Source: Oscillospiraceae bacterium (GTDB taxonomy: Bacteria > Bacillota > Clostridia > Oscillospirales > Ruminococcaceae). From it: a stretch of 64,000 nucleotides of DNA. The translations under genes and the position numbers were made by a program. Shown here in pieces: positions 57,011-64,000 of the stretch. Under the pieces are notes generated by a model. That model did not search any database. It saw nothing but the letters and a program-made list of their open reading frames with translations, and was not told the DNA's origin. The stretch covers positions 1 to 64,000 of the forward strand of contig JAFUOD010000019.1 of NCBI GenBank assembly GCA_017472735.1, read 5' to 3'. The first letter of the stretch is position 1; each line of letters begins with the position of its first letter.

Positions 57011-58228
57011 ATGAAATATGTTGTACTTTTATGCGACGGCATGGCTGACTATCAGGTGCCCGAGCTTGGAAATTTAACCCCTATGCAAAAAGCTTATAAG
57101 CCTAACATGGATATGCTTGCTAAAAAGTCGGAGGTTGGGCTTGTAAAATCGGTTGCAGACGGATTAAAGCCCGGCAGCGATGTTGCAAACCTTTCTGTTT
57201 TGGGCTATGACCCGATGGTTTACTATTCGGGACGTTCACCGTTAGAGGCCGGCTCTATCGGCATTGATATGAAGCCGACTGATGTATCTTTCAGATGCAA
57301 TTTGGTGACCTTAAGCGACGAGGAAAACTATGACGACAAGACGATCATTGACTATTGTGCAGGCGATATTTCAACCGAGGAAGCCGCAGTTTTAGTTAAA
57401 TATCTTGCCGAGAATTTTGATAACGATGAGTTTCGACTTTATGCAGGTGTCAGCTATCGCCACTGCTTGATTTGGAATAACGGCACTATGGATGTCGGCA
57501 CGCTTACCCCTCCGCACGACATTACGGGCAAGCCGATCAAAGAGCATTTGCCCACCCACCCCAACGTTAAAAAGCTTTATGAGATGATGAAAAAGAGCTA
57601 TGACCTTTTAAAAGACCACCCTCTTAACAAAGAACGTGAAGCCAGAGGCGAGCGCCCTGCAAACTCAATGTGGTTCTGGGGTGAGGGAGTTAAAAAGCCT
57701 CTTGCCTCGTTTAAAGATAAATACGGTGTTAACGGCTCGATGATCTCGGCGGTTGACCTTTTAAAGGGAATCGGCAAGTTCTCGGGCATGAAGGTTGTAA
57801 ATGTGCCCGGCGCAACGGGATATTTAGACACCAACTTTGAGGGAAAAGCGCAGGCTTGCATCGACGAGCTTAAATCGGGACAGGACTTTGTTTACATTCA
57901 TGTTGAGGCACCCGACGAGTGCGGTCACCGTTATGAGATCGAAAACAAGGTTAAGGCGATTGAGATTATTGATGAAAAGATCCTCGGCCCTGTTTTGGCG
58001 GCGCTCGAGGAATATGATGACTATAAGATTTTAATTATGCCCGACCACGCAACACCCCTTTGCTTAAAAACCCACACCAATGACCCGATACCTTACCTTA
58101 TCTATCACAAAAAGGGCGAGGTTGCAGGGCCCGACAGCTTTAGCGAAGAAACAGCTAAACAGGGCGGCATTTTTGTCGAAATCGGTCATACGGTTATGGA
58201 TAAGTTTATTGGAAGACAGGAAATATGA
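57011..58228 (+). CDS. apgM: Cofactor-independent phosphoglycerate mutase, archaeal-type (ApgM)
   Basis: Interconverts 3- and 2-phosphoglycerate in glycolysis and gluconeogenesis. 405 residues of the alkaline-phosphatase fold. MKYVVLLCDGMADYQVPELG (metal Asp), SDVANLSVLGYDP (phospho-Ser), GRSPLEAGSIGI, FVYIHVEAPDECGHR (metal Asp/His) and ILIMPDHATPLCLKTHT (metal Asp-His) are all intact. Shares an ATGA-type four-base overlap with the GNAT gene below. Confidence 0.95.
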   Translation: MKYVVLLCDGMADYQVPELGNLTPMQKAYKPNMDMLAKKSEVGLVKSVADGLKPGSDVANLSVLGYDPMVYYSGRSPLEAGSIGIDMKPTDVSFRCNLVTLSDEENYDDKTIIDYCAGDISTEEAAVLVKYLAENFDNDEFRLYAGVSYRHCLIWNNGTMDVGTLTPPHDITGKPIKEHLPTHPNVKKLYEMMKKSYDLLKDHPLNKEREARGERPANSMWFWGEGVKKPLASFKDKYGVNGSMISAVDLLKGIGKFSGMKVVNVPGATGYLDTNFEGKAQACIDELKSGQDFVYIHVEAPDECGHRYEIENKVKAIEIIDEKILGPVLAALEEYDDYKILIMPDHATPLCLKTHTNDPIPYLIYHKKGEVAGPDSFSEETAKQGGIFVEIGHTVMDKFIGRQEI

Positions 58229-58836
58229 ATGCGGTTTTTAAAATAAACGGAGTACAAATTGAAACGGATAGACTTATATTGAGAGCATTCAGGCAATCCG
58301 ACTTAGACGATTTTTATGAATATGCATCGGTTGAAGGCGTTGGCGAAATGGCAGGATGGAAGCATCACGAAAATAAAGAAAAAAGCCAGGAAATATTAGG
58401 TGGATTTATCAGCAACGATAAGACATTTGCTATTTGCTTTAAGGAAAACAATAAAGTGATTGGGTCATTGGGCGTTGAAGAATATGGAATGGAACAAGCA
58501 TTAACTGAGTTCAACAATTATAAAGGCAGAGAACTTGGCTTTGTGTTAAGTAAAGATTATTGGGGCAAAGGTATAATGCCCGAGGCGGTAAAAGCTGTAA
58601 TTGACTATTTGTTTAATGATTTAGACTTGGACTTTTTAACTTGTGGCTATTATGATTTCAACCGCCAGTCTGAAAGAGTTCAAGAAAAATGCGGTTTTAA
58701 GCCATATAGAAAGCTTGAATTTGAAACAAGGCTTGGAACGAAGGAACAATCGACTTTAAATCTTCTCATCAATCCAAATAAAAAGATCACCTTTAATTTT
58801 TCTCACCCCGAGACCTTAATTTATAAAGAGGATTAA
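58225..58836 (+). CDS. GNAT-family N-acetyltransferase (RimJ/RimL-like)
   Basis: 203 residues. IETDRLILRAFRQSDLDDFY at the N-terminus, the acetyl-CoA loop ELGFVLSKDYWGKGIMPEAV and SERVQEKCGFKPYRK are the GNAT motifs A and B of the RimJ/RimL and spermidine-acetyltransferase-like group. A protein, sugar or polyamine acceptor is possible. The DNA is visibly more A/T-rich than the genes around it, and the gene overlaps apgM by four bases, suggesting recent gain. A C-terminal tail of about 25 residues (NKKITFNFSHPETLIYK) is unusual. Confidence 0.9.
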   Translation: MNAVFKINGVQIETDRLILRAFRQSDLDDFYEYASVEGVGEMAGWKHHENKEKSQEILGGFISNDKTFAICFKENNKVIGSLGVEEYGMEQALTEFNNYKGRELGFVLSKDYWGKGIMPEAVKAVIDYLFNDLDLDFLTCGYYDFNRQSERVQEKCGFKPYRKLEFETRLGTKEQSTLNLLINPNKKITFNFSHPETLIYKED

Positions 58837-58852
58837 CTTATCAAAACAAAAC

Positions 58853-58886
58853 CCCCGACAGAGTTTAGTCTGTCGGGGCTGTTATT
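58853..58886 (+). terminator. Bidirectional terminator after the GNAT gene
   Basis: Perfect 10-bp stem CCCCGACAGA/TCTGTCGGGG. CTGTTATTT follows on the plus strand, and GTTTTGTTTTG on the minus strand, so it also serves the CE2 gene. Confidence 0.9.
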
Positions 58887-58925
58887 TGTGTTCGGAAAAT
58901 TCAAAGTTATCGTTCTGCTTTTCTA

Positions 58926-59966
58926 TTAGTCCTCCCAAGTATCCTCGGGCAGTGACTCTAAGAAGGCTTTAAGCTCGTTTGCCATTTCTTCTTGTTCTGC
59001 AACACGGGGATGACCCGGGGTTGCCTTGCCGCAACGCGAATATACAAAGTGATAGACCTTGTTTTCCTCGCCGCCCATGCGGTTTTTAATATCCTCCATG
59101 GCGTTGTCCCAAATCTCGTCGTGGTTTAAAACAGTCATTGCAAAAATAACTGTTGCATTTGGCGAGTGTGAACGTGCGCTGTTTGCAATTTCAATATATT
59201 TATCTGTCCACTTCTTGTAATAATCGGGCTTTCTAAGGCAATCGGGGTCGGGGTTATGGTCGTTCTGACCAACCGCAAACACAATTACATGAGGCTTAAA
59301 GCTCCAGTTCCATGGGGTAAGAGGTTTGTCGATGCAGTAAGCCAGCTTGTCATAGCACGACTCAACGCCGCGCATATTAGGCATTTCAAAATAGCCTGTC
59401 TTATCAAAAATTGCAATGCCGCCCTGCGAGGTCACAAAAACCTCGGCAGGCAGGATTCGTGAAAGAATTAAAGGATAAGCGTGCCACGAGTTATCATAAA
59501 AACCGCCGTGGTTTTCAGGGTCGAAGGTGCCTAAATACTCATTGCAGTCAACAACCGAGCCTGCCGAAACCGAGTCGCCGTAAACCTCAATTCTCTTTTT
59601 AGGTTTTGCCGAGGGGGTTAACAGTTCGGCGTTATCGTTAACTAAAAGCCGATCAAGGGTTACATAGTGTCCCTCCATGCGCTTGTAAATATAAACCTCG
59701 TGGGGTTTGTCCTCTAAATTCTCGGCAAGCATTAAGGTTTGCTCTCCGTCGCACATTGGCAGGCAGCGCTCGTCGCCGTCGATAACAACGCCTAAAAATC
59801 TGCCAACCCAAAATCGGTGGTTATTAAGCTTAAGCGAAAGGTGCGTGCCCTTAAACTGAAATCTTACATAACTTCCCGGCCAAATAAGCATGGGGCTTTC
59901 GGGGTTAGTTATATCAATTCTGCCTGTAAGCTGAAATCTCGGGTCGTTAAATGATATTGCTTTCAT
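58926..59966 (-). CDS. Carbohydrate esterase, CE2/SGNH type
   Basis: 346 residues. An N-terminal beta-sandwich (residues 1-120) is followed by an SGNH hydrolase domain with the nucleophile Ser in EVYGDSVSAGSVV, the Asn block VFAVGQNDHNP and the catalytic His in PGHPRVAEQEEM. This two-domain order matches CE2 acetyl-xylan/glucomannan esterases. No signal peptide, so deacetylation is intracellular, in line with the GPH symporter and GH26-like gene. AAGGAGG is eight bases before the ATG. Confidence 0.9.
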   Translation of the reverse strand: MKAISFNDPRFQLTGRIDITNPESPMLIWPGSYVRFQFKGTHLSLKLNNHRFWVGRFLGVVIDGDERCLPMCDGEQTLMLAENLEDKPHEVYIYKRMEGHYVTLDRLLVNDNAELLTPSAKPKKRIEVYGDSVSAGSVVDCNEYLGTFDPENHGGFYDNSWHAYPLILSRILPAEVFVTSQGGIAIFDKTGYFEMPNMRGVESCYDKLAYCIDKPLTPWNWSFKPHVIVFAVGQNDHNPDPDCLRKPDYYKKWTDKYIEIANSARSHSPNATVIFAMTVLNHDEIWDNAMEDIKNRMGGEENKVYHFVYSRCGKATPGHPRVAEQEEMANELKAFLESLPEDTWED

Positions 59967-60003
59967 TAGTAGTGCCTCCTTAAAATACTTAATCGTCAGA
60001 TAA

Positions 60004-60032
60004 AGTATACCGCACGAACAAGACTATTTCAA
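60004..60032 (-). promoter_or_regulatory. Sigma-A promoter of the CE2 gene
   Basis: On the minus strand, -35 TTGAAA, 17-bp spacer, -10 TATACT. Confidence 0.75.
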
Positions 60033-60042
60033 GTGCAACAAA

Positions 60043-60076
60043 ACAAAAAATGCCCGACTATTAACAGTCGAGCATT
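60043..60076 (-). terminator. Terminator of the CofE-like gene
   Basis: On the minus strand, AATGCTCGACT/AGTCGGGCATT with one G-U pair, followed by TTTTTTG. Confidence 0.85.
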
Positions 60077-60087
60077 TTATTTTTATA

Positions 60088-61287
60088 TTAGTTAGTGTAG
60101 TTATCAAAGTAGCCCTGAACCAAAACAACGGGTGTGCCCTTGTCGCCCGAGCCCGAGGTAAGGTCGCAAAGCGAGCCGATAAGGTCGGTAAGCTGACGGG
60201 GCGTTGTACCCTCGGATGCCATCTGACCGACAAGGTCGGAATCCTTTTCGCGGATGCTCTTTTCGATAGCCTTTTTAAGCTCATCGCCCGAGAGATCCTT
60301 AAAGTCGTTGTCTGCAAGATATTTAAGCTTAAGCTCGTTGGGTGTGCCAACAAGACCCTTTGTGTGGGCAGGAGAAACAACGGGGTCAGCAAGCTCCCAA
60401 ATCTTGCCCTGAGGATCTTTAAAGGCACCGTCGCCGTAAACCATAACTTCAACATGCTTGCCGGTTCTTTCCAAAACCTTAGCCTGAATATCTAAAACAA
60501 GCTGTGTGCATTCACGAGGGAAGAGCTTGATCTGATTCTCGGTAGACTTGTTAGAGCCTAAAAGACCGTAATTTTCGTTGCAGCCCGAGCCGTTAACGGG
60601 TGCATTAAGAATATCGTCAAGACCAAGCACTACATCTGCGCCTGCAGCCTTTAAAATTCTCTTTGTTCTCTTTCTTGTGTGAATGTCGCAGGTGATTACG
60701 CTTTTGGTATAATTAAGAATTGCCTTGGGCTGGTTAGCAAAAACAACCTCGACCTCGGCGCCTGCTTCACGAACGATAGAGCTGTAATAATCAACATAGT
60801 CAACGCCGGTGAACTCGTGCTTGTTAACACCAAAAAGCTCACGGTATTTTTCAAGCGTAAGAACATCGCTGTAAGGGTTAACGCCTGCTTCGTCAAGCTT
60901 ATCCAAGCTTACAAGCTCGTTACCCACTTCGTCAGAAGGGTAAGAGAGCATTAAAACAACCTTTTTAACACCCATTGCAATGCCCTTTAAGCAGATAGCA
61001 AAGCGGTTTCTTGACAAAATGGGGAAGATAACGCCCACAGTATCGCCCATAACCTTTGCTTTAACATCGGCGGCAATGTCGTCAACGGTTGCATAGTTGC
61101 CCTGAGCACGTGCTACGATAGATTCGGTGATAGAGATAACGTCGCGGTCTCTAAGCTCAAATCCCTCATACTCGGCAGCTTCAATTACGCTGTCGGTAAC
61201 TATCTTCGCAAGGTCATCGCCCTGACGGATGATAGGGCAGCGGATACCTCTTGAAACAGTGCCTACTCTACGTTCATGGTTTTTCAT
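60088..61287 (-). CDS. CofE-like (F420-0:gamma-glutamyl ligase family) protein
   Basis: 400 residues from the ATG at 61287, which follows AAAGGA; an in-frame extension into the AT-rich leader is rejected. The N-terminal part (TVSRGIRCPIIRQGDDLAKI, DVISITESIVARAQGNYATV) matches the CofE/FbiB family that adds glutamates to F420-0 with GTP. The rest includes LNAPVNGSGCNENYGLLGSN and VEVMVYGDGAFKDPQGKIWE. No F420 biosynthesis or F420-using gene is seen in this window, and most Clostridia lack F420, so the acceptor may be another compound (for instance a folate or unknown acid). Own promoter and terminator. Confidence 0.85.
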   Translation of the reverse strand: MKNHERRVGTVSRGIRCPIIRQGDDLAKIVTDSVIEAAEYEGFELRDRDVISITESIVARAQGNYATVDDIAADVKAKVMGDTVGVIFPILSRNRFAICLKGIAMGVKKVVLMLSYPSDEVGNELVSLDKLDEAGVNPYSDVLTLEKYRELFGVNKHEFTGVDYVDYYSSIVREAGAEVEVVFANQPKAILNYTKSVITCDIHTRKRTKRILKAAGADVVLGLDDILNAPVNGSGCNENYGLLGSNKSTENQIKLFPRECTQLVLDIQAKVLERTGKHVEVMVYGDGAFKDPQGKIWELADPVVSPAHTKGLVGTPNELKLKYLADNDFKDLSGDELKKAIEKSIREKDSDLVGQMASEGTTPRQLTDLIGSLCDLTSGSGDKGTPVVLVQGYFDNYTN

Positions 61288-61363
61288 ATTTACAAGTCCT
61301 TTCAGAATGGATTGGAAACATAACTTAAGGTTTTTAAAATACAGTATTTCAAAAACAAAATGT

Positions 61364-61392
61364 ATTATATCACTTTTATTTAAAGGTTTCAA
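61364..61392 (-). promoter_or_regulatory. Sigma-A promoter of the CofE-like gene
   Basis: On the minus strand, -35 TTGAAA, 17-bp spacer, -10 TATAAT, about 75 bases before the ATG. The gap 61393-61512 above it is AT-rich with nothing recognised. Confidence 0.8.
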
Positions 61393-61512
61393 TATTTTTT
61401 TACTGCCAATTTTGCGATTTTTTATAATTTTATGCAATATTACATATTGTAAACCGTAGCGCTTTAAATATCTAAAAAATTTGACGAAAACTTTTTAGTA
61501 AATATTATATAA

Positions 61513-63012
61513 TTACAAATTGTAAAGAGATGTATATTTGCTCACAAGATAATCGGTGTAATAATTCGGGTCAAATTCACCGCCGCAGGCGTTTTTAACA
61601 ATCTCCGAGGGTTCTTTTAAGCAGCCGTACTTGTGAACCTTATCTTTAAGCCATTCAGTAACATGGCTGATGCTGCCGTTTTCGATGCCTCCCCAAACAT
61701 CAATTTCTTTTTCCATGTTTGCAAGCATCTGTGCGCCGTAAGCACTGCCTAAAGCGTAAGAGGGGAAGTAGCCGAAGCTTCCGCCCGACCAGTGAGAATC
61801 CTGCAAACAGCCGTGCTTGTCATCGGGAACGTCAACACCCAAATATTCTTTATAAAGGCTGTTCCATGTTTCGGGGATATCCTTAACAGCCAATTCACCG
61901 CTTATAAGCTGCTTTTCGATTTCGTATCTTATCATAACATGGAAGCAGTAGGTCAGCTCATCTGCTTCTGTTCTTATTAACGAGGGCTGAGCTTTGTTGA
62001 TCGCCTTATAGAACATATCGGCATCAACGCCGTTAAGCTGTTCGGGGAAGAATTCTTTAACTTTGGGGTAGATTGCCTTAACAAAGGCTTCGCTTCTGCC
62101 AACGATGTTTTCATAAAATCTTGACTGGCTTTCGTGCACACCCATTGAAACACCGCCCGCAAGACAGGTGTAATCAAGCTCGCGGTCAACGCCAAGCTCA
62201 TAAAGCGCATGACCGCCCTCGTGAATTACCGAGTACATTGAATCGGCAAGGCTGTTTTCATCATAGTTTGTGGTAATTCTAACGTCCTGCGAGCTAAAAT
62301 TAAGGGTGAACGGGTGCTCGGTCTCGCCAATTGTGCAGTGGTTGCGGTCAAGCCCCATCACCTCCATTAAATAATCGGAAAACTTGCGCTGAACCTCGGC
62401 AGGGTAGTGCTTGTGCAAAAAGCTGTCATCTATCTGAGGCTTTTGAGAGATCGCCTTAATAACAGGCACAAGCTTGTTGCGAAGGGTATTAAAGAAGTTA
62501 TCTAAATACTTCATATCAACGCCGCGCTCATATTCGTTTAAAAGCGCATCATAAGGCAATTTGGAAGAATCGTAATAACCTGCAAATTTAATGTTAAAGG
62601 CTACAAGCTTTTCAAGGTAAGGTTCAAAAATCGAGAAGTCGCTTGTTTCCTTTGCACGGTGCCAGATATCGCTTGCATCGTTTGTCAGTCTGGCATATTC
62701 CATATATTCATCGGCAGGTATTTTTGAAAGCATGCCATAATCTCTTTTTAAAAGTTCAACTCTGCGGTTAAGCTTTTCGTCAAGCTCCTGCTTGTTTTCG
62801 CCTAAAAAGTCAAGCAGGGCCTTAGTCTCCTCGCACGCAAAAAGCTTGTGGCTTTCGCCTGCCAGAATGCCCAAAGCAACACCTCTGCCTTCGGCAGTAT
62901 CTTTGGGTGCAACGGTTGCACCGTCGAGATAAAGCGCCGACTCTGCCGACGCATAAGCATACATTTTTGTTTCAAGCTCGTTAAGCTTTTCGATCGCCGT
63001 GGTTACGTTCAT
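61513..63012 (-). CDS. M32-family carboxypeptidase
   Basis: 499 residues. The zinc site YSVIHEGGHALYELGVD holds HExxH; the downstream GVHESQSRFYENIVGR gives the third ligand Glu and the M32 signature. The IRTEADELTYCFHVMIRYEI and HWSGGSFGYFPSYALGSAYG segments are also diagnostic. A cytosolic metallocarboxypeptidase with broad specificity for free C-termini. AAGGAGG is nine bases before the ATG at 63012. Starts one base after the nucleoside hydrolase stop, so the two are an operon. Confidence 0.95.
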   Translation of the reverse strand: MNVTTAIEKLNELETKMYAYASAESALYLDGATVAPKDTAEGRGVALGILAGESHKLFACEETKALLDFLGENKQELDEKLNRRVELLKRDYGMLSKIPADEYMEYARLTNDASDIWHRAKETSDFSIFEPYLEKLVAFNIKFAGYYDSSKLPYDALLNEYERGVDMKYLDNFFNTLRNKLVPVIKAISQKPQIDDSFLHKHYPAEVQRKFSDYLMEVMGLDRNHCTIGETEHPFTLNFSSQDVRITTNYDENSLADSMYSVIHEGGHALYELGVDRELDYTCLAGGVSMGVHESQSRFYENIVGRSEAFVKAIYPKVKEFFPEQLNGVDADMFYKAINKAQPSLIRTEADELTYCFHVMIRYEIEKQLISGELAVKDIPETWNSLYKEYLGVDVPDDKHGCLQDSHWSGGSFGYFPSYALGSAYGAQMLANMEKEIDVWGGIENGSISHVTEWLKDKVHKYGCLKEPSEIVKNACGGEFDPNYYTDYLVSKYTSLYNL

Positions 63013-63013
63013 G

Positions 63014-63904
63014 TTACTTTGCCTCCTTAGGATAGTTGATTTTAAGCTTTGCAAAGAAGTCCTCTAAAATAAAGCGCTTGTCAATAACATCATAAACCCT
63101 TATTTCGCGATTTGTATCACATTCAATATAGTTAGCGTTTTGGTCAAACAAAGGCGCTTTGCGGGTGTAGAAAGTTCCGCAGTTATGATTCATGGCAAGC
63201 CCGATTGCAGGGGAGTCGCCGAGCGCCCAGCTTTCTCCGTTTATCCAGCCGGCGGTCTCTCCGAGGATTACAAGCTGGTCAAACAGATATTTACCGATTT
63301 TTCCGCACGGCATAACCTTTGCCTGAAGCTCGGCATAGCTTACCTGCATCTGAATATAACTGCTCATCGGCACCTGCCAAAGCTCGAGCGAGGACCTCAT
63401 AACGGTGTTTGCGGCAATAATATCGTTTGTTGAGTTAAATTCCCAGCCGCCGTTCGGATATGCTCCGCCGCCTATCCATACACAGGTAAATCTTCCTGCG
63501 ATTTCGGGGCATTTGATAAGCGCCGCACCGACATCGGTAATCGAACCCTGGCAAAGAACAAACAGTGGCTTATCATCCTCTTTTAAAGCCTCGTTTATAA
63601 TAAAATCAACGCCCTCGTTGTCAACGACCTCAGTGTCACTTTCAAGAGGTAAGTCGTGCCCTGCGTAAAGCGGCACGCCGCTTGTTCCCATAAGGTCAAA
63701 AATCTTTTCGACCTCTTCTTTACCCTCCATAACAGTCGGATATCTGTTTTGTCCGCCCCACTGTGCCACAACAATGCCCTTAACATCAAATTTTGGGGTA
63801 AGCAAGGCATGAACAATTGCATATTGGTCGTCAGCCTCGCACTTGGCATCTGTCGAAAGAATTACTCTTACCCTTTTAGCTTCCTGTACTTTGAATTTAT
63901 ACAT
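63014..63904 (-). CDS. Nucleoside hydrolase-like protein (DUF1593/IunH-related)
   Basis: 296 residues of the nucleoside hydrolase fold. The metal site is a variant, VILSTDAKCEADDQYAIVHA in place of the usual DTDxGxDD motif, keeping Asp residues; FVLCQGSITDVGAALI and ALGDSPAIGLAMNHNCG carry later conserved Asp. It should hydrolyse N-ribosides or a related glycoside, but the variant start motif makes the substrate uncertain. SD AGAGGTG. First gene of the operon with the M32 carboxypeptidase; the promoter is at 63948-63976. Confidence 0.85.
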   Translation of the reverse strand: MYKFKVQEAKRVRVILSTDAKCEADDQYAIVHALLTPKFDVKGIVVAQWGGQNRYPTVMEGKEEVEKIFDLMGTSGVPLYAGHDLPLESDTEVVDNEGVDFIINEALKEDDKPLFVLCQGSITDVGAALIKCPEIAGRFTCVWIGGGAYPNGGWEFNSTNDIIAANTVMRSSLELWQVPMSSYIQMQVSYAELQAKVMPCGKIGKYLFDQLVILGETAGWINGESWALGDSPAIGLAMNHNCGTFYTRKAPLFDQNANYIECDTNREIRVYDVIDKRFILEDFFAKLKINYPKEAK

Positions 63905-63947
63905 ATAAGCTCACCTCTTTTAAAAATTAAACGCCGTTTATAAAATT

Positions 63948-63976
63948 ATTATACTACACTTTTGCGCCGATTGGAA
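63948..63976 (-). promoter_or_regulatory. Probable promoter of the nucleoside hydrolase-M32 operon
   Basis: On the minus strand, -10 TATAAT with a weak -35 (TTCCAA) at 17 bp. Confidence 0.55.
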
Positions 63977-64000
63977 GAGAATTTATATAATACATTTTGC

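Noticed and set aside
1..64000. CRISPR array, prophage, plasmid origin or IS element
   Set aside because: No short regularly spaced repeats with unique spacers, no cas, transposase, integrase or structural phage genes, and no replication initiator were seen on either strand.

Overview
The window reads as the chromosome of a spore-forming, anaerobic Clostridia-type Firmicute, most likely a gut member of the Oscillospiraceae/Ruminococcaceae group. The grounds are an intact sigK, spoVAD and spoVAEb, a SpoIIQ-like M23 protein, a SCIFF (six-cysteine peptide) precursor with its radical-SAM maturase, a type III glutamine synthetase and a CarD-family regulator. Consistent SD motifs (AAAGGA, GGAGG) and sigma-A promoters with 17-bp spacers run throughout. 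The genus cannot be fixed from the sequence alone. Most of the window is ordinary chromosome; no prophage, IS transposase gene, rRNA or CRISPR array was seen.

Layout. 1-6.4 kb: tRNA-Val(GAC) with degenerate downstream copies of its 3' end, a mini ferritin-like protein, thyA-folA, a CarD-like regulator, a maltose/galactoside acetyltransferase, and glnN with a 181-bp tandem array that repeats its own 3' coding end. 6.5-13.8 kb: a GH13 glucosidase, lysC, rsmD-coaD-coiled-coil gene, uvrC, ppiB. 13.8-21.4 kb: lipoproteins, a P-loop kinase, spoVAD-spoVAEb, a MATE exporter, a cytosolic GH26-like hydrolase, Cu/Zn SOD. 21.5-28.1 kb: a sulfur amino-acid operon, metY-cysK-metF-(MetH reactivation)-metH, behind a leader with two small ORFs and a terminator. 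28.1-35.7 kb: GPH sugar symporter with divergent TetR regulator, degV with divergent DUF1836 regulator, then the scfA-scfB-decarboxylase-flavoprotein operon. 35.8-43.2 kb: rlmH and walJ-like MBL hydrolase, murA, FGGY kinase, maf-small protein-lipid kinase, ArsP_2 permease. 43.4-50.0 kb: SpoIIQ-like gene, queT with a preQ1 riboswitch, zincin, sugar isomerase, small exporter, DUF1653-DUF3795 fusion, papain-like peptidase, tmk, sigK. 50.3-64 kb: a 2190-residue cyclic beta-1,2-glucan synthase homologue whose catalytic motifs appear lost, apgM plus a GNAT, CE2 esterase, CofE-like ligase, M32 carboxypeptidase and nucleoside hydrolase.

How they fit. Cytosolic GH13, GH26-like and CE2 enzymes with a GPH symporter and FGGY kinase suggest import and intracellular breakdown of short acetylated oligosaccharides. 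metF and metH supply methyl groups for methionine, with MetY and CysK fixing sulfide. ThyA and DHFR recycle folate for the same one-carbon pool.

The most unusual material is non-coding or degenerate: (1) two loci, tRNA-Val and glnN, where the last bases of a gene are repeated downstream around a short hairpin-rich core; at glnN the outermost copy differs only at synonymous sites. (2) At least eight GC-rich intergenic elements that fold into multi-hairpin structures, three of them cloverleaf-like with an outer stem and three internal hairpins. (3) A Met/Cys-rich leader peptide and a second short ORF ending Met-Cys-stop in front of metY. (4) The giant NdvB-like apparent pseudoenzyme.
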